Notes: generated by a model from the sequence alone, not told the origin. A stretch of DNA of 64,000 bases from Sphingomonas sp. LY54 (GCF_035594035.1 NZ_CP141588.1:930001-994000); one strand, 5' to 3'; shown: positions 9,067-18,559, counted from the first letter of the stretch. Translations and numbers: made by a program.

Positions 9067-10191
9067 ATGGCCAATTTCGCCGAACAGTCCGACATAATCG
9101 GCCAGGAAGAGCTGCCCCGGGCGAAGCCGCGCGACAGCCTCGAACGGCGTGTGTTTCGGGCCACCGTGATCATCCTTGCGACCCTCGCAGCAGCCTATGT
9201 GTTGTGGCTCCTCGTTGATCTGCTGCTCCTCCTGTTCGCCTGCGCCCTGGTGTCGCTCATTCTGCTGACCTTCACGAACGCATTCCGCCGGCGCACCGGG
9301 CTACCATATGGCGTCGCACTAGTGCTCGTGGTGGCCGGGCTGCTTGCATTTGTCGGCGGCGCGGTGGTCTTCTTCGGCGCGACAATGCAAACCGAATTCG
9401 CGGAACTGGGCACGCGCCTACCCGCCTCCTGGGCCGATCTTCAGGCGAGACTGCAAAACTCAGCTCTAGGGGCTGCAATTCTCGAGCGGGCGCAGGGGGT
9501 GGCGCCGAGTGGGCAGACGATCGTGAGCGCCGCGACCGGCGCACTTGCCGCCGTCGGCGGGGCGTTGTCCGGACTCGTTCTCGTCCTTGTCGGCGGCTTA
9601 TATCTCGCCGCCCAGCCGACGCTCTACGCCACCGGCCTGCTGCGCCTGATACCCCCGCAGGCCCGCGCGTCGGCTGCCGAGACGCTGGATGCCATCTCCG
9701 TCTCGCTTCGCAATTGGCTGAAAGGCCAGGCGCTTGGGATGCTCGTCGTCGGCGCGGGCACCGGCTTCGGACTGTGGCTTGTCGGCGTACCCGCCGCCTG
9801 GGCGATTGGGCTCGTGGCCGGCCTGGCGGAGTTTGTGCCCTACCTCGGTATATTCGTGGCAGCCATACCTGCGGTCGTCCTCGGCTTCGGGCAAGGCACG
9901 GATACGGGGCTCTGGACCGTCGGGGTACTGATCGCGGTGCAGCAGCTTCAGGGCAACCTCGTAATGCCACTTCTGCAGAATCGAATGGTCGATCTGCCTC
10001 CGGCCGTAACCATCTTCGGCATAATTGCCGCAGGCATCCTGTTTGGATTGCCGGGAGTGCTGCTCGCGACTCCCCTTACCATCGTCGTTCTGGTGCTCGT
10101 TCGCCGGCTCTATCTCGAGGAGGACAAGCATGAGGTGCTCGCGAGCAGCGATGCTCCGGCCACGCCTCCCCCGCCGATAACTCCATCCTGA
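9067..10191 (+). CDS. AI-2E family transporter (PerM/UPF0118)
   Basis: A 374-residue inner-membrane protein. Residues 1-35 are cytosolic, followed by two TM helices, a central amphipathic region (about 105-160), then a cluster of TM helices with the family signature PAAWAIGLVAGLAEFVPYLG near residue 240 and a hydrophobic end. Family members are permeases or Na+/H+-antiporter-like proteins; the autoinducer-2 role applies to only some. Start ATG follows AGGAG with six-base spacing. Confidence 0.92.
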   Translation: MANFAEQSDIIGQEELPRAKPRDSLERRVFRATVIILATLAAAYVLWLLVDLLLLLFACALVSLILLTFTNAFRRRTGLPYGVALVLVVAGLLAFVGGAVVFFGATMQTEFAELGTRLPASWADLQARLQNSALGAAILERAQGVAPSGQTIVSAATGALAAVGGALSGLVLVLVGGLYLAAQPTLYATGLLRLIPPQARASAAETLDAISVSLRNWLKGQALGMLVVGAGTGFGLWLVGVPAAWAIGLVAGLAEFVPYLGIFVAAIPAVVLGFGQGTDTGLWTVGVLIAVQQLQGNLVMPLLQNRMVDLPPAVTIFGIIAAGILFGLPGVLLATPLTIVVLVLVRRLYLEEDKHEVLASSDAPATPPPPITPS

Positions 10192-10316
10192 GCTGGGGTG
10201 AGGCAAAGGGCGGAAGCGGCGTAACACAGTCTCGGTAATGGCCGCCGCGCCGCGCACACCCATTCCGGATCGACTGTCTCACTCCTGTAAAGGTGCCGTT
10301 TGCAATCGCTCCATCT

Positions 10317-10341
10317 GGAACTGTTCCAGGGCAACGGCGTT
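10317..10341 (+). promoter_or_regulatory. EcfG type promoter for the PAS-domain gene
   Basis: GGAAC at 10317-10321, 16 bases, CGTT at 10338-10341, 47 bases before the ATG at 10389. Same consensus and same spacing as the element at 7460, giving two independent matches within 3 kb. Confidence 0.7.
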
Positions 10342-10388
10342 CTTTCTCCTCCCGTCATGTTAGGTCGGCCAAAACTGGAGTTCTCCAC

Positions 10389-10955
10389 ATGCTGATCAAC
10401 GCCGAGACGGTTGATCTCGTTATCGATAGTGCAACGAGCATATTCAGCGACGGTCATGGCGAGTTTGCCGAGATGCTGGAGCAACTCCCGGCGGCGATCT
10501 ACGTCACCGACAAAGACGGTACCATCATCTACTTCAATCGAGCGTGTGTGACCCTGTCCGGCCGGGAACCGGTGCTGGGCGTGGATAAATGGTGCGTGAC
10601 GTGGAAGCTCTACACGGTAGAGGGCGAGCGCCTTCCTCACGATGAGTGCCCCATGGCCGTGGCGATCCAGCAACGGCGCCAGATCAGAGACGTCGAGGCG
10701 GTTGCTGAAAGACCAGACGGGTCCAGGGTCAACTTCATCCCGTATCCCACGCCGGTGTTTAACGAGAGCGGGGACCTGTCAGGGGCCGTGAATCTGCTCC
10801 TTGAGGTCCGCCAAGCGGATAAGCCGCGCTACTTGCGCCAGCAGGCGGAGCGATGCCGCAGCCTGGCCAACGAGACCGGTAGCTCGACCCTCGTCGAAAC
10901 GCTCATGCTGATGGCCGCAAAGTATGACGAGCAGGCCCTCAGGATGAACAGGTAG
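10389..10955 (+). CDS. Stand-alone PAS-domain protein
   Basis: A 188-residue soluble protein. One PAS domain at about residues 25-140 (LPAAIYVTDKDGTIIYFNRA... with a PVFNESGDLSGAVNLL end), then a short C-terminal helix region (YLRQQAERCRSLANETG) that recurs in alphaproteobacterial signalling proteins. No kinase, cyclase or DNA-binding output domain. It may sense a ligand or modulate a partner kinase by dimerisation. ATG 10389 is the start because the promoter lies between it and the upstream ATG at 10293. The EcfG-type promoter suggests it belongs to the general stress regulon. Confidence 0.85.
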   Translation: MLINAETVDLVIDSATSIFSDGHGEFAEMLEQLPAAIYVTDKDGTIIYFNRACVTLSGREPVLGVDKWCVTWKLYTVEGERLPHDECPMAVAIQQRRQIRDVEAVAERPDGSRVNFIPYPTPVFNESGDLSGAVNLLLEVRQADKPRYLRQQAERCRSLANETGSSTLVETLMLMAAKYDEQALRMNR

Positions 10956-11103
10956 AAGGGTCGGTCAGCTTGCCGCGAAGGCGAGCGCAACTCGATCGAC
11001 TTCCCGTGATCATTCGCTCCTAGCCCCGAACGCGCACCACTGACCGCGCGAAACGGGCGAAGGCCTGCTTTCGGGCTATCGGGGCATCCACTCGGTAATG
11101 CCG

Positions 11104-11451
11104 CTACTTCCGCGCCTTGCGAGCCGCATAACGGGCATCCCGCGCCGCTTTCATGTCCGCTGCACTGGCAGGCTTCAATCGCGCAGCCTTGAGCGCTGCT
11201 GCGGCCTCAGCTTCCGCAATGCCGGCGGCCTTGATTGCTGCCTTCTCTGCTTTCGCAGCCGCATTTGCCTCAGCCTTGGCTGCACGCTCCTCGGCGAGCA
11301 CCTGCTCTCGCGATTCCCGCGCCTGACGGCGTTCCGCCATCAAGGCCTCATCGACCGGGGGCTTTGCCTTCAGCTGGTCTAACGCGGTTTGCTTGGCCTT
11401 CTTGGCTGAGGCGACGCGATCTTGAAACGAAGGGTCTTTGAACGAGGCCAC
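11104..11451 (-). CDS. DUF6481 family protein
   Basis: A 115-residue Ala/Lys/Glu-rich, probably all-helical (coiled-coil) protein. It opens with ASFKDPSFQDRVASAKKAKQ and ends in AARDARYAARKARK, both hallmarks of the sphingomonad DUF6481 family (function unknown). Start set at GTG 11451, with AAGGA six bases upstream and the family N-terminus; the frame continues to 11616 but those residues are Ser/Ala-rich and unlike the family. Confidence 0.85.
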   Translation of the reverse strand: MASFKDPSFQDRVASAKKAKQTALDQLKAKPPVDEALMAERRQARESREQVLAEERAAKAEANAAAKAEKAAIKAAGIAEAEAAAALKAARLKPASAADMKAARDARYAARKARK

Positions 11452-11653
11452 GAATTGTCCTTGGTAAGAGATGAACTTCGAGCGCTGTTTATAAGTCGCC
11501 AGCCGCGCTTTCAAGCTGGCGCTGATGAGGCCCCATGAATTGACCAGGGGAGCCGTTGATATGGCGCTTGGCGACGCGTTAAACGAGGCCGGGGCCCGAG
11601 CCGAGATGGTTAGCACCGGCTCCTGCCTTCGGCCGTCGAGGGTGAGCGGCCGA

Positions 11654-12679
11654 TTAGCGGCGCTGGCCTACCACGTCCGTGATCGCTCGCACGACCTGCT
11701 CGGGCACGGCGTAATGGAACAGATGGCCCTGCTCCGGCACGACGCGCAGATCCGAACCGTCGATATCCTCGACGAGCCGCTCCGAGTGCTTTCCGATATG
11801 CGCGATCAGGTCGCCCTCGCCTGCCATGATAATCACCGGCAGCCGCAACTCGCCATAGCGGCGGCTGAGCGCCACGGCGCCGGGTATCATCAAAGCGGTG
11901 TCGGCGGCCGTGGCGCGCACCTGAGACGGACGCAGTGCCATCGCTATCGGCAAGTCGGCGAATTTTTCCGATACAGCAGCAGGGGCAAAGCTGGCCTTGA
12001 CGGCGGCCGGACCGGTCAGCAGGCCGGTGAGCGGCGCTACCGTGTGGGCAATCACATCACCGAGCAGCGGAATGGCTGGAACCGAGAACGGGAGGACGTC
12101 GGGCCGGACGGAACCGTAATAATAGCCAGAAAGAAGAACCAGGCCGGCCACCGCTTCCGGATGATCGAGTGCCATGGCAATGGCGGCCATCGTGCCCCAG
12201 CTGTGGCCGACCACGACGGCGCCTTCTGCGCCGATCTCCTTCAACGCCTTTGCAATGAGCTCCGCCTGAGCGGCCGGTGTCCAGATGGTCGTCCGGGGAC
12301 GATCGCTGTAGCCAAACCCGGGCCGATCGAACGCGAGCACGCGGTGATGCTCGGCAGCGAGCCCCAGGATTCCACTCGCCTCGAAATCCTGCAGCATCAC
12401 TCCGTTGCCGTGGAGGAGCACGACAGGCGTACCCTTGCCACGATCGACATAATGAAGCCGGACCCCGTCGACGACGACGAACTTACCGACTGGCGGGTTT
12501 TCCTCTTCGACCCGCCGGGCCCGCGCGCGATTGAACCAGGCGCTGGCCGCCAACACGGCGGCGGTTGTGCCGGCAGCAAGCCAGCTCTTATTCTGCTTGG
12601 CCGACACCAGCCACTGTTCGGATTGGCGAGATGCGGCGAGGTGGCCTGGTTGGGCTTTCTTGTTGGGCTTTTGTGTCAT
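11654..12679 (-). CDS. Alpha/beta-hydrolase fold protein with N-terminal membrane anchor
   Basis: A 341-residue protein. Residues 33-50 are hydrophobic (LAAGTTAAVLAASAWF) and may anchor it to the inner membrane. Then a classic hydrolase: LLHGNGV (oxyanion loop), nucleophile elbow GHSWG near residue 173, the acid in the GEGDLIAH region near 294, and the His in EQGHLFHY near 320. Substrate unknown; ester hydrolase or lipase-like activity is likely. Confidence 0.88.
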   Translation of the reverse strand: MTQKPNKKAQPGHLAASRQSEQWLVSAKQNKSWLAAGTTAAVLAASAWFNRARARRVEEENPPVGKFVVVDGVRLHYVDRGKGTPVVLLHGNGVMLQDFEASGILGLAAEHHRVLAFDRPGFGYSDRPRTTIWTPAAQAELIAKALKEIGAEGAVVVGHSWGTMAAIAMALDHPEAVAGLVLLSGYYYGSVRPDVLPFSVPAIPLLGDVIAHTVAPLTGLLTGPAAVKASFAPAAVSEKFADLPIAMALRPSQVRATAADTALMIPGAVALSRRYGELRLPVIIMAGEGDLIAHIGKHSERLVEDIDGSDLRVVPEQGHLFHYAVPEQVVRAITDVVGQRR

Positions 12680-12908
12680 GGCCCCTCAACCTTGTGGTAT
12701 GCACAAAGTTGCACGTCACCCGCCAGCGCGTCATCGCCGAAAGATCCGATCGTTTAATGAGAAAACAAGCTGTCATCTCCCGGCAGTTGAGCAGCCAGAC
12801 CCTGAAACTAAAACCTGAATGGCTTCGTTAGAGTCATATCGTTGGTACAGGCGTTTGAGCGTCCAACGGCCGAGAGACCTTGTGCTCCCGCTTTAGGGAG
12901 AGACAGCA

Positions 12909-13250
12909 GTGCACGCTCTGATTATTGAAGACGAGCCCGTCATCGCGATGATGATCGAGGAAATCCTTCGCGAAAATGGCTACACTAGCTTTGGGTTTGC
13001 GGTGTCTGCAGCGGAGGCCGTCGAGGTCGCGCGGGCCCACTGTCCGGATCTGATAACTTCAGACGTGGCGCTGAAACCAGGCAACGGGATCGATGCAATC
13101 GTGGAGATTTGCGGTACAAAAGCGCTTCCCGTGATTTTCGTCACCAGCAATGATGCGGAGGTTCGGAGGCGGCTGCCGAGGCATCTCGTGGTGCGTAAAC
13201 CATTTTTGGCAGCGGACTTGAACGCAGCGATCCGCTCATTCTCCGACTAG
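12909..13250 (+). CDS. Single-domain response regulator
   Basis: A 113-residue receiver domain without output domain. Acidic pocket ED at 7-8, phospho-acceptor Asp52 (LITSDVAL), Thr/Ser at 79-80 and Lys97 in RKPF. GTG start at 12909 preceded by GGGAG. Such regulators act by protein-protein contact or as phosphate sinks; its kinase may be the orphan HWE/HisKA_2-type kinase at 18560, but nothing in the sequence proves it. Confidence 0.9.
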   Translation: MHALIIEDEPVIAMMIEEILRENGYTSFGFAVSAAEAVEVARAHCPDLITSDVALKPGNGIDAIVEICGTKALPVIFVTSNDAEVRRRLPRHLVVRKPFLAADLNAAIRSFSD

Positions 13251-13551
13251 CGAAGCGGAGTCCGCCATTCGATTATCCGGAATGTCAGATTGAGCGTTCA
13301 TGTGCGTTCGTCGCACAAGGTTAGTTCCATGAGCGAGGAAAATATACTGCGCGACTGTTAACCTGTTCTAAGCTAGGGGTCACTAGAAGTCAGAAACAGC
13401 GGAGCCGGACTTCTCCTTCGAAGCGGCCCTATGCTGCGGCCGGATCCCCCGGCCCTGACCGACCGGTAGGTCGATCATTTAAGCTACGTGTGTACCTCAC
13501 CGCTGCGTGGGGGACGTCACGCCTCCCAGACGCGGCGGCATTGAGGTAGCT

Positions 13552-15222
13552 ATGTACAAGTACAGCGTAATCACGGCGGCCATGCTGGCCGCCGGCGGGC
13601 AGGCCGCGTCCGCCCAGCAGGCGCCCAGCGCCGGCACTCAACTTCAGCAGATCCCTCCCGCTCCGGCTCCGCCAAGGGTCGATCCCCAGATCAGGATCGA
13701 ACGCGCCGGCTCGCCCGACCAGCCACTCGCGGGTGGCGCAACGGTGCGCGTTGATTCCTTACATGTGACCGGAAACACCCTGTTCAGCGAGGCAGAACTG
13801 ATCGCGGCCGCAAACATCGCGCCGGGCAGCGAGCTCACGCTCGCCGACCTTCGCGCCGCCGCCGCCAGGATTGCCGCGCACTATAACGAGCGGGGCTATT
13901 TCCTGGCGCAGGCCTATCTCCCCCCACAGGGCATCGAAAACGGCCTGGTAAAGATCGCCGTCGTGGAAGGGCGCTACGGCAAGATCGACGTACGCAACCA
14001 GACCAACCTGGCGAATGGACGCGCGAACCAGATCCTGGACGGGCTGCGCACCGGCGATCCGGTCGCGAGCGCCCCGCTCGAACGGCGCCTGCTGCTCCTA
14101 TCCGACATTCCGGGCGTTCGAGTGAAGTCCACTCTGGTCCCCGGCGCGCTTGTCGGCACCTCCGATCTCCTTGTCGATATTGACCCGGGCCGGCGCGTTA
14201 CCGGCAGCGTGGAGGCGGACAATGCCGGCAACCGTTACACCGGCGCCCTTCGTGCCGGCGGTTCGGTCAACCTCAACAATCCTGGCGGCATCGGTGATCT
14301 CCTCAGCCTGCGGTTGCTCGCTTCGGAAGGCGGCCTGGCTTACGGCCGCGCCTCCTATCAGGCGCCGGTCGGCAGCTTGATGTTGGGCGTCGCCTATACG
14401 CATCTCACCTACGAACTCGGCCGCGAATTCGAGAGCCTCGACGCCGACGGCACCGCCGACATCTTCAGTGTCTTCGGCAGCTATCCGCTGGTGCGGTCGC
14501 GGGATGCCAATCTCTACGCGCTGGCCGGCGTGGACGTGAAGCAGCTCGAGGACCGGGTGGGCCTGGTATCGAGCGAATCCGACAAGCAGGCAGTAGTTGC
14601 TACTGTCGGCCTCAGTGGCGATTCCCGCGATGAGTGGGGGGGTGGAGGTTGGAACGTCTATTCGATGGGCGTTTCGTTCGGAAGCCTCGACATCCAGAGC
14701 CCGATCGAACGGGCTGCCGACGCTCTCACGGCGCGCAGCAACGGCAACTTCGGGAAGCTTCAGGCCAATATCGGCCGGCTGCAGACTCTCAGTGGGCCGC
14801 TCTCGCTCTACGCCTCGATGCGGGGCCAGCTCGCCTTCGCCAACCTCGACAGCTCCGAGAAGATGGAACTGGGCGGCGCCTATGGGGTGAGGGCCTATCC
14901 CGAGGGCGAGGCGTATGGAGACCAGGGCTATATCGCGACGGTGGAGGCCCGATTGATGCTCACACAATGGACAAAGGCTCTGCCGGGACAACTCCAGCTG
15001 ATCGCCTTCGTCGATGTCGGCGAGGTCGAGTTTTCCCATGATCCCTGGTTCACCGGATCGAACCATGCCAGCCGCAGCGGATACGGCGCCGGCCTCACGT
15101 GGTTCGGCCCGCACGATCTGGTCCTCAAGGCCAGCTACGCCCGTAAATTGGGTGACGCAGTGACGACATCCGGCCCCGACAGGGACGGCCGCGCCTGGTT
15201 CCACATCTCCAAGCTGTTCTGA
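13552..15222 (+). CDS. TpsB outer-membrane transporter (ShlB/FhaC/HecB family)
   Basis: A 556-residue protein from the ATG at 13552 (a GTG 15 codons upstream adds unlikely residues). Signal peptide to about residue 20 (ASAQQ), Pro-rich linker (the plug-helix/linker region), POTRA 1 around VRVDSLHVTGNTLF, POTRA 2 around VAVVEGRYGKIDVRN-like sequence, then a 16-strand Omp85-type barrel. The barrel carries GVRAYPEGEAYGDQG, matching the VRGY motif of loop L6. It ends in Phe, as outer-membrane barrels do. It exports the TpsA protein encoded 54 bases downstream. Confidence 0.93.
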   Translation: MYKYSVITAAMLAAGGQAASAQQAPSAGTQLQQIPPAPAPPRVDPQIRIERAGSPDQPLAGGATVRVDSLHVTGNTLFSEAELIAAANIAPGSELTLADLRAAAARIAAHYNERGYFLAQAYLPPQGIENGLVKIAVVEGRYGKIDVRNQTNLANGRANQILDGLRTGDPVASAPLERRLLLLSDIPGVRVKSTLVPGALVGTSDLLVDIDPGRRVTGSVEADNAGNRYTGALRAGGSVNLNNPGGIGDLLSLRLLASEGGLAYGRASYQAPVGSLMLGVAYTHLTYELGREFESLDADGTADIFSVFGSYPLVRSRDANLYALAGVDVKQLEDRVGLVSSESDKQAVVATVGLSGDSRDEWGGGGWNVYSMGVSFGSLDIQSPIERAADALTARSNGNFGKLQANIGRLQTLSGPLSLYASMRGQLAFANLDSSEKMELGGAYGVRAYPEGEAYGDQGYIATVEARLMLTQWTKALPGQLQLIAFVDVGEVEFSHDPWFTGSNHASRSGYGAGLTWFGPHDLVLKASYARKLGDAVTTSGPDRDGRAWFHISKLF

Positions 15223-15276
15223 CGGCCCGACCAGCATCTCCGGCTCACGCCGGCCCCCGATCAAAAGGACGTCATC

Positions 15277-17700
15277 ATGAGCAAGATCTATACCGGGCGC
15301 TTCGACGCGGGCGACGCCATCGCGGCCGCCATTCCGCCCGCCAAGGGCCTCCTGTCCGCATCGACCGCCATAGCCCGCGTGGCGGGCCTGTGCTTGCTCG
15401 GGATGACGATCGGCTCGGCGGCGCAGGCGCAAAGCCTGCCCACCGGCGGCACTGTCACCTCGGGAAGCGCCACTATCAACCCGGGCGCAACCGTTCTGAC
15501 TATCAACCAGACGAGCCAGAACGCGGCGCTAAACTGGCAGAGCTTCTCAATCGGCAAGGACAGCGCGGTTGTCTTCGTCCAGCCGAACAGCAATTCCGTT
15601 GCGCTAAACCGCGTGCTTGGCGCTGATCCTTCGGCAATCCTTGGAAGCCTCACGGCCAACGGCAAGGTTTTCCTGGTCAACCCGAACGGCATCCTGTTCG
15701 GCCAGGGCGCGAACGTCAACGTCAGCGGGCTGGTCGCCTCGACCCTCGGTCTTTCGGACACCGACTTCATGGCCGGCCGCTACACCTTCTCCGGCGCCGG
15801 GGGAGCGGTGCTGAACCAGGGGACGATCACTGCCAACGGCGGCTACGTGGCCTTGCTCGGCGCCAGCGTCAGCAACCAAGGTGTGATCCAGGCCAATCTC
15901 GGCACCGTTGCGCTCGCGGCAGGCGAAGCGATTACGCTCGACGTTGCCGGGGATGGCCTGCTCAACGTTGCGATCGACACGGGCGCTGTGAATGCGCTCG
16001 TTCAGAATGGCGGCCTGATCCGCGCCGATGGGGGCCGCGTGATGATGACCGCTCAGGCGGCTGGGGCACTGCTGCGGACCAGTGTCAACAACAGCGGCAT
16101 CATCGAGGCACGCACGATCCAGAACCGCAACGGCACGATCGTGCTGCTCGGTGACATGGAGAGCGGCACGATGAGCATTGACGGCGTGCTCGACGCAAGC
16201 GCCGCCCAAGGCGGCAACGGCGGCTTTATCGAGACCTCCGCAGCGAATGTCACGATCGCCGACGGCGTCCGTGTCACCACGGCCGCGCCGCACGGTCTCA
16301 CCGGCACCTGGCTGATCGATCCGAAGGACTTCACAATCGCGGCCACCGGGGGGGACATTTCGGGCGCTACGCTTTCGGCCCAGCTCGTCACGAGCAGCGT
16401 CGTCATCAGCACCCTCAGCTCGGCGGGCGACAATACAGGCGGCGCCGGCGACATCTTCGTCAACGACGCGGTTGCGTGGACCGCATCCGGCGCGCCGACG
16501 ACTCTGACGCTCAACGCTGTGCGGGACGTCAACATCAACGCGGCAATCACGGCTACCAACGGCAATGTAGTCGCCTGCTGCGGCCGCGACGTGAACGTCA
16601 ACGCGCCGATCACGACGACCAACGGTAGCGTGCTGCTGAACGCGGGTCAGAATGTGAACGTGTTTCACGCGATCACGACGACCGACGGCAACATCGCCCT
16701 TTGCGCTGGGCACGACGTCCATATCGACGCTGCGATCACGCTGACGCGGGGGAGTACGATCCCGGCGCAGAGCCTCGGCCTGCCGGTCGGCCTCACCCTC
16801 ATCTCGGGAGCGGCCGGCACCGGACCGGGCGTCGATGGCGGGACGATCGTCTTCGCGCCGCTCGCGCCGCCGGTCACCGTCACGGTCGCCCCCGTGACGA
16901 TCAACTACAATCCGGTCTCCTACCAGGCGCCAAGCGACTTCTCGACCAAGTTCGTCCTCACCGAGGGCGCCGCGCTGACCCAGCGAATGCTGCTCTTCCC
17001 GAACGGCGACAAAGCGTTCGACGGGACCACCAACGCGGTCTTGGCCGGGTTCAACACAACCGCGACGTCGGGACTGCCGGGCGGCGTCACCCTGGTCGCG
17101 GGGCCGGACGCGACTGCCGCGTTCGATGGCTCCAGCGTCGGCACGGGGGTTGGCATCACCTACACGGGCTACAGCCTTGCCGGCGCGAATGCCGACCAAT
17201 ATGCGCTGGCAGGCTCGTGCTGTGTGAGCGGCTCGAGAACGACGTCGACGATTTCGGCAGCGGCGCCGCCACCGGTGGTGACTCCTCCTCCTGTCACGCC
17301 GCCTCCTGTTACACCTCCCCCAGTGACGCCGCCGCCACCGCCGGTGGTGACGCCTCCTCCTGTCACGCCGCCGCCGGGGACTGTTCCGACACCGGTGACC
17401 CCGCCTCCCGTAGTGCCGTCGCCGATATTGCCGGTCGCCCCGATCGTGCTTGCGCCCGTGCTAACCCCGCCGAGCGCGACACTTCCGCTTGCGTCGGCCG
17501 CTCTCCTGCCGATCCTGACCGAACTCGTTGTCGTGCAGCCAGGGCTGGATCTCGCCGTGCTCGACGGCGGCGTCAGGATGCCGGCCCCCGAACCGGTCGC
17601 CGCCGCTGCCCCGGCCGCTGCCCCGATGCCGAAACCCGTCCCAGTCCCGGCCAAGCCCGCTCCGGTGCCCGTCTATGCACCCAAGCAGGACCGGAATTGA
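15277..17700 (+). CDS. TpsA exoprotein (filamentous haemagglutinin N-terminal domain, YDG repeat, Pro-rich tail)
   Basis: An 807-residue secreted protein. Extended signal region to about residue 52 (SAAQAQS); TPS secretion domain about 53-300 with the NPNGILFG motif near 135; then short repeats of the type DVNVNAPITTTNG at about 405-490, including CC and C-containing copies; a YDG-like domain about 580-665 (KAFDGTTNAVLAG ... YSLAGANADQYAL); a PPPVT repeat region about 668-720; and an Ala/Pro-rich end. Beta-helix exoproteins of this type act as adhesins or similar surface factors. No haemolysin or toxin domain is visible. Stop codon overlaps the next gene's start. Confidence 0.9.
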   Translation: MSKIYTGRFDAGDAIAAAIPPAKGLLSASTAIARVAGLCLLGMTIGSAAQAQSLPTGGTVTSGSATINPGATVLTINQTSQNAALNWQSFSIGKDSAVVFVQPNSNSVALNRVLGADPSAILGSLTANGKVFLVNPNGILFGQGANVNVSGLVASTLGLSDTDFMAGRYTFSGAGGAVLNQGTITANGGYVALLGASVSNQGVIQANLGTVALAAGEAITLDVAGDGLLNVAIDTGAVNALVQNGGLIRADGGRVMMTAQAAGALLRTSVNNSGIIEARTIQNRNGTIVLLGDMESGTMSIDGVLDASAAQGGNGGFIETSAANVTIADGVRVTTAAPHGLTGTWLIDPKDFTIAATGGDISGATLSAQLVTSSVVISTLSSAGDNTGGAGDIFVNDAVAWTASGAPTTLTLNAVRDVNINAAITATNGNVVACCGRDVNVNAPITTTNGSVLLNAGQNVNVFHAITTTDGNIALCAGHDVHIDAAITLTRGSTIPAQSLGLPVGLTLISGAAGTGPGVDGGTIVFAPLAPPVTVTVAPVTINYNPVSYQAPSDFSTKFVLTEGAALTQRMLLFPNGDKAFDGTTNAVLAGFNTTATSGLPGGVTLVAGPDATAAFDGSSVGTGVGITYTGYSLAGANADQYALAGSCCVSGSRTTSTISAAAPPPVVTPPPVTPPPVTPPPVTPPPPPVVTPPPVTPPPGTVPTPVTPPPVVPSPILPVAPIVLAPVLTPPSATLPLASAALLPILTELVVVQPGLDLAVLDGGVRMPAPEPVAAAAPAAAPMPKPVPVPAKPAPVPVYAPKQDRN

Positions 17701-18371
17701 GGAGGGCCCGCGTCACCGGGAGTATCTCGGCGCGGCTCCAGCGTACGCTAGGGCTCACGATGCTGGCGATCATGATGCCGTTTCCGTTCTCGGCAGGTGC
17801 AGCCGAATCATCGCCGCCGCCGACCTTCCTAGCAGAGGGCGCGTCGCCGGACGTGCGCAAGCTCGGCGCGTGGGCAATCCAGACCGGAGATCACCAAGGC
17901 GGCCCGTTCATCATCGTCGACAAGGCCGAAGCAAAGGTGTTCGTGTTCAGTGCGAAGGGCGTGCTGCTTGGGACGGCTCCGGCCCTGCTCGGCATGGCCA
18001 AGGGCGACACTTCCCCGGACGGCATCGGCGCGCGCAAATTGGCGAGCATCACGCCCGCTGAACGAATTACGCCGGCCGGGCGCTTCGTGGCCGCCATCGG
18101 CAGGAATCTGAGCGGGAAGGACATCCTGTGGATCGACTATGATGAGGCGCTCTCGCTTCACCGCGTCGACACGGCGAAGCCGCGCGAGCGGCGACTGCAG
18201 CGACTCGCCACGCCGACGACATCCGACAACCGCATCTCTTACGGCTGCGTCAACGTCCCCGCGGCCTTCTTCGAGACCTTTGTCGTGCCGCAGTTCAACG
18301 GAAGAACGGGGATCGTCTACATACTTCCGGAGACGCAATCGGTCGAACGCGTATTCTTTGCAAAGCCCTGA
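17697..18371 (+). CDS. YkuD/L,D-transpeptidase-like exported protein, third gene of the TPS operon
   Basis: A 224-residue protein if translation starts at TTG 17697, which overlaps the TpsA stop as TTGA and has AGGA six bases before it. This gives a proper signal peptide with Arg-rich n-region and cleavage near SAGAAES. The ATG at 17760 would remove the n-region. YkuD-like domain about 65-215 with His155 and the active-site motif SYGCVN (Cys184). The normally conserved His of SHGC is Tyr182. Family enzymes make 3-3 peptidoglycan crosslinks or attach proteins to peptidoglycan. Coupling to TpsA suggests a role in holding or maturing it; that is inference. Confidence 0.8.
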   Translation: MRRARVTGSISARLQRTLGLTMLAIMMPFPFSAGAAESSPPPTFLAEGASPDVRKLGAWAIQTGDHQGGPFIIVDKAEAKVFVFSAKGVLLGTAPALLGMAKGDTSPDGIGARKLASITPAERITPAGRFVAAIGRNLSGKDILWIDYDEALSLHRVDTAKPRERRLQRLATPTTSDNRISYGCVNVPAAFFETFVVPQFNGRTGIVYILPETQSVERVFFAKP

Positions 18372-18559
18372 GCCCGCTTCCGCTGCCACCCTCGCCGATT
18401 CTAGCGATTCCATTCTTCCCGGAGAACGGCCTCTCGACACGTTTTTCCCGACACCGAAGCGCTAAGACCCCCAAAGCGAGGGCCCAAAGCGCGTTAGATT
18501 GCCGTATCGCCAGTTAGCCGGCTCACAGCTTCATCGACCGCCATGAGCTCAGTTTTGTG

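Noticed and set aside
17270..17400. CCTCC/CCGCC repeats considered as a DNA repeat or CRISPR-like array
   Set aside because: They encode the PPPVT repeat of TpsA; there are no spacers.
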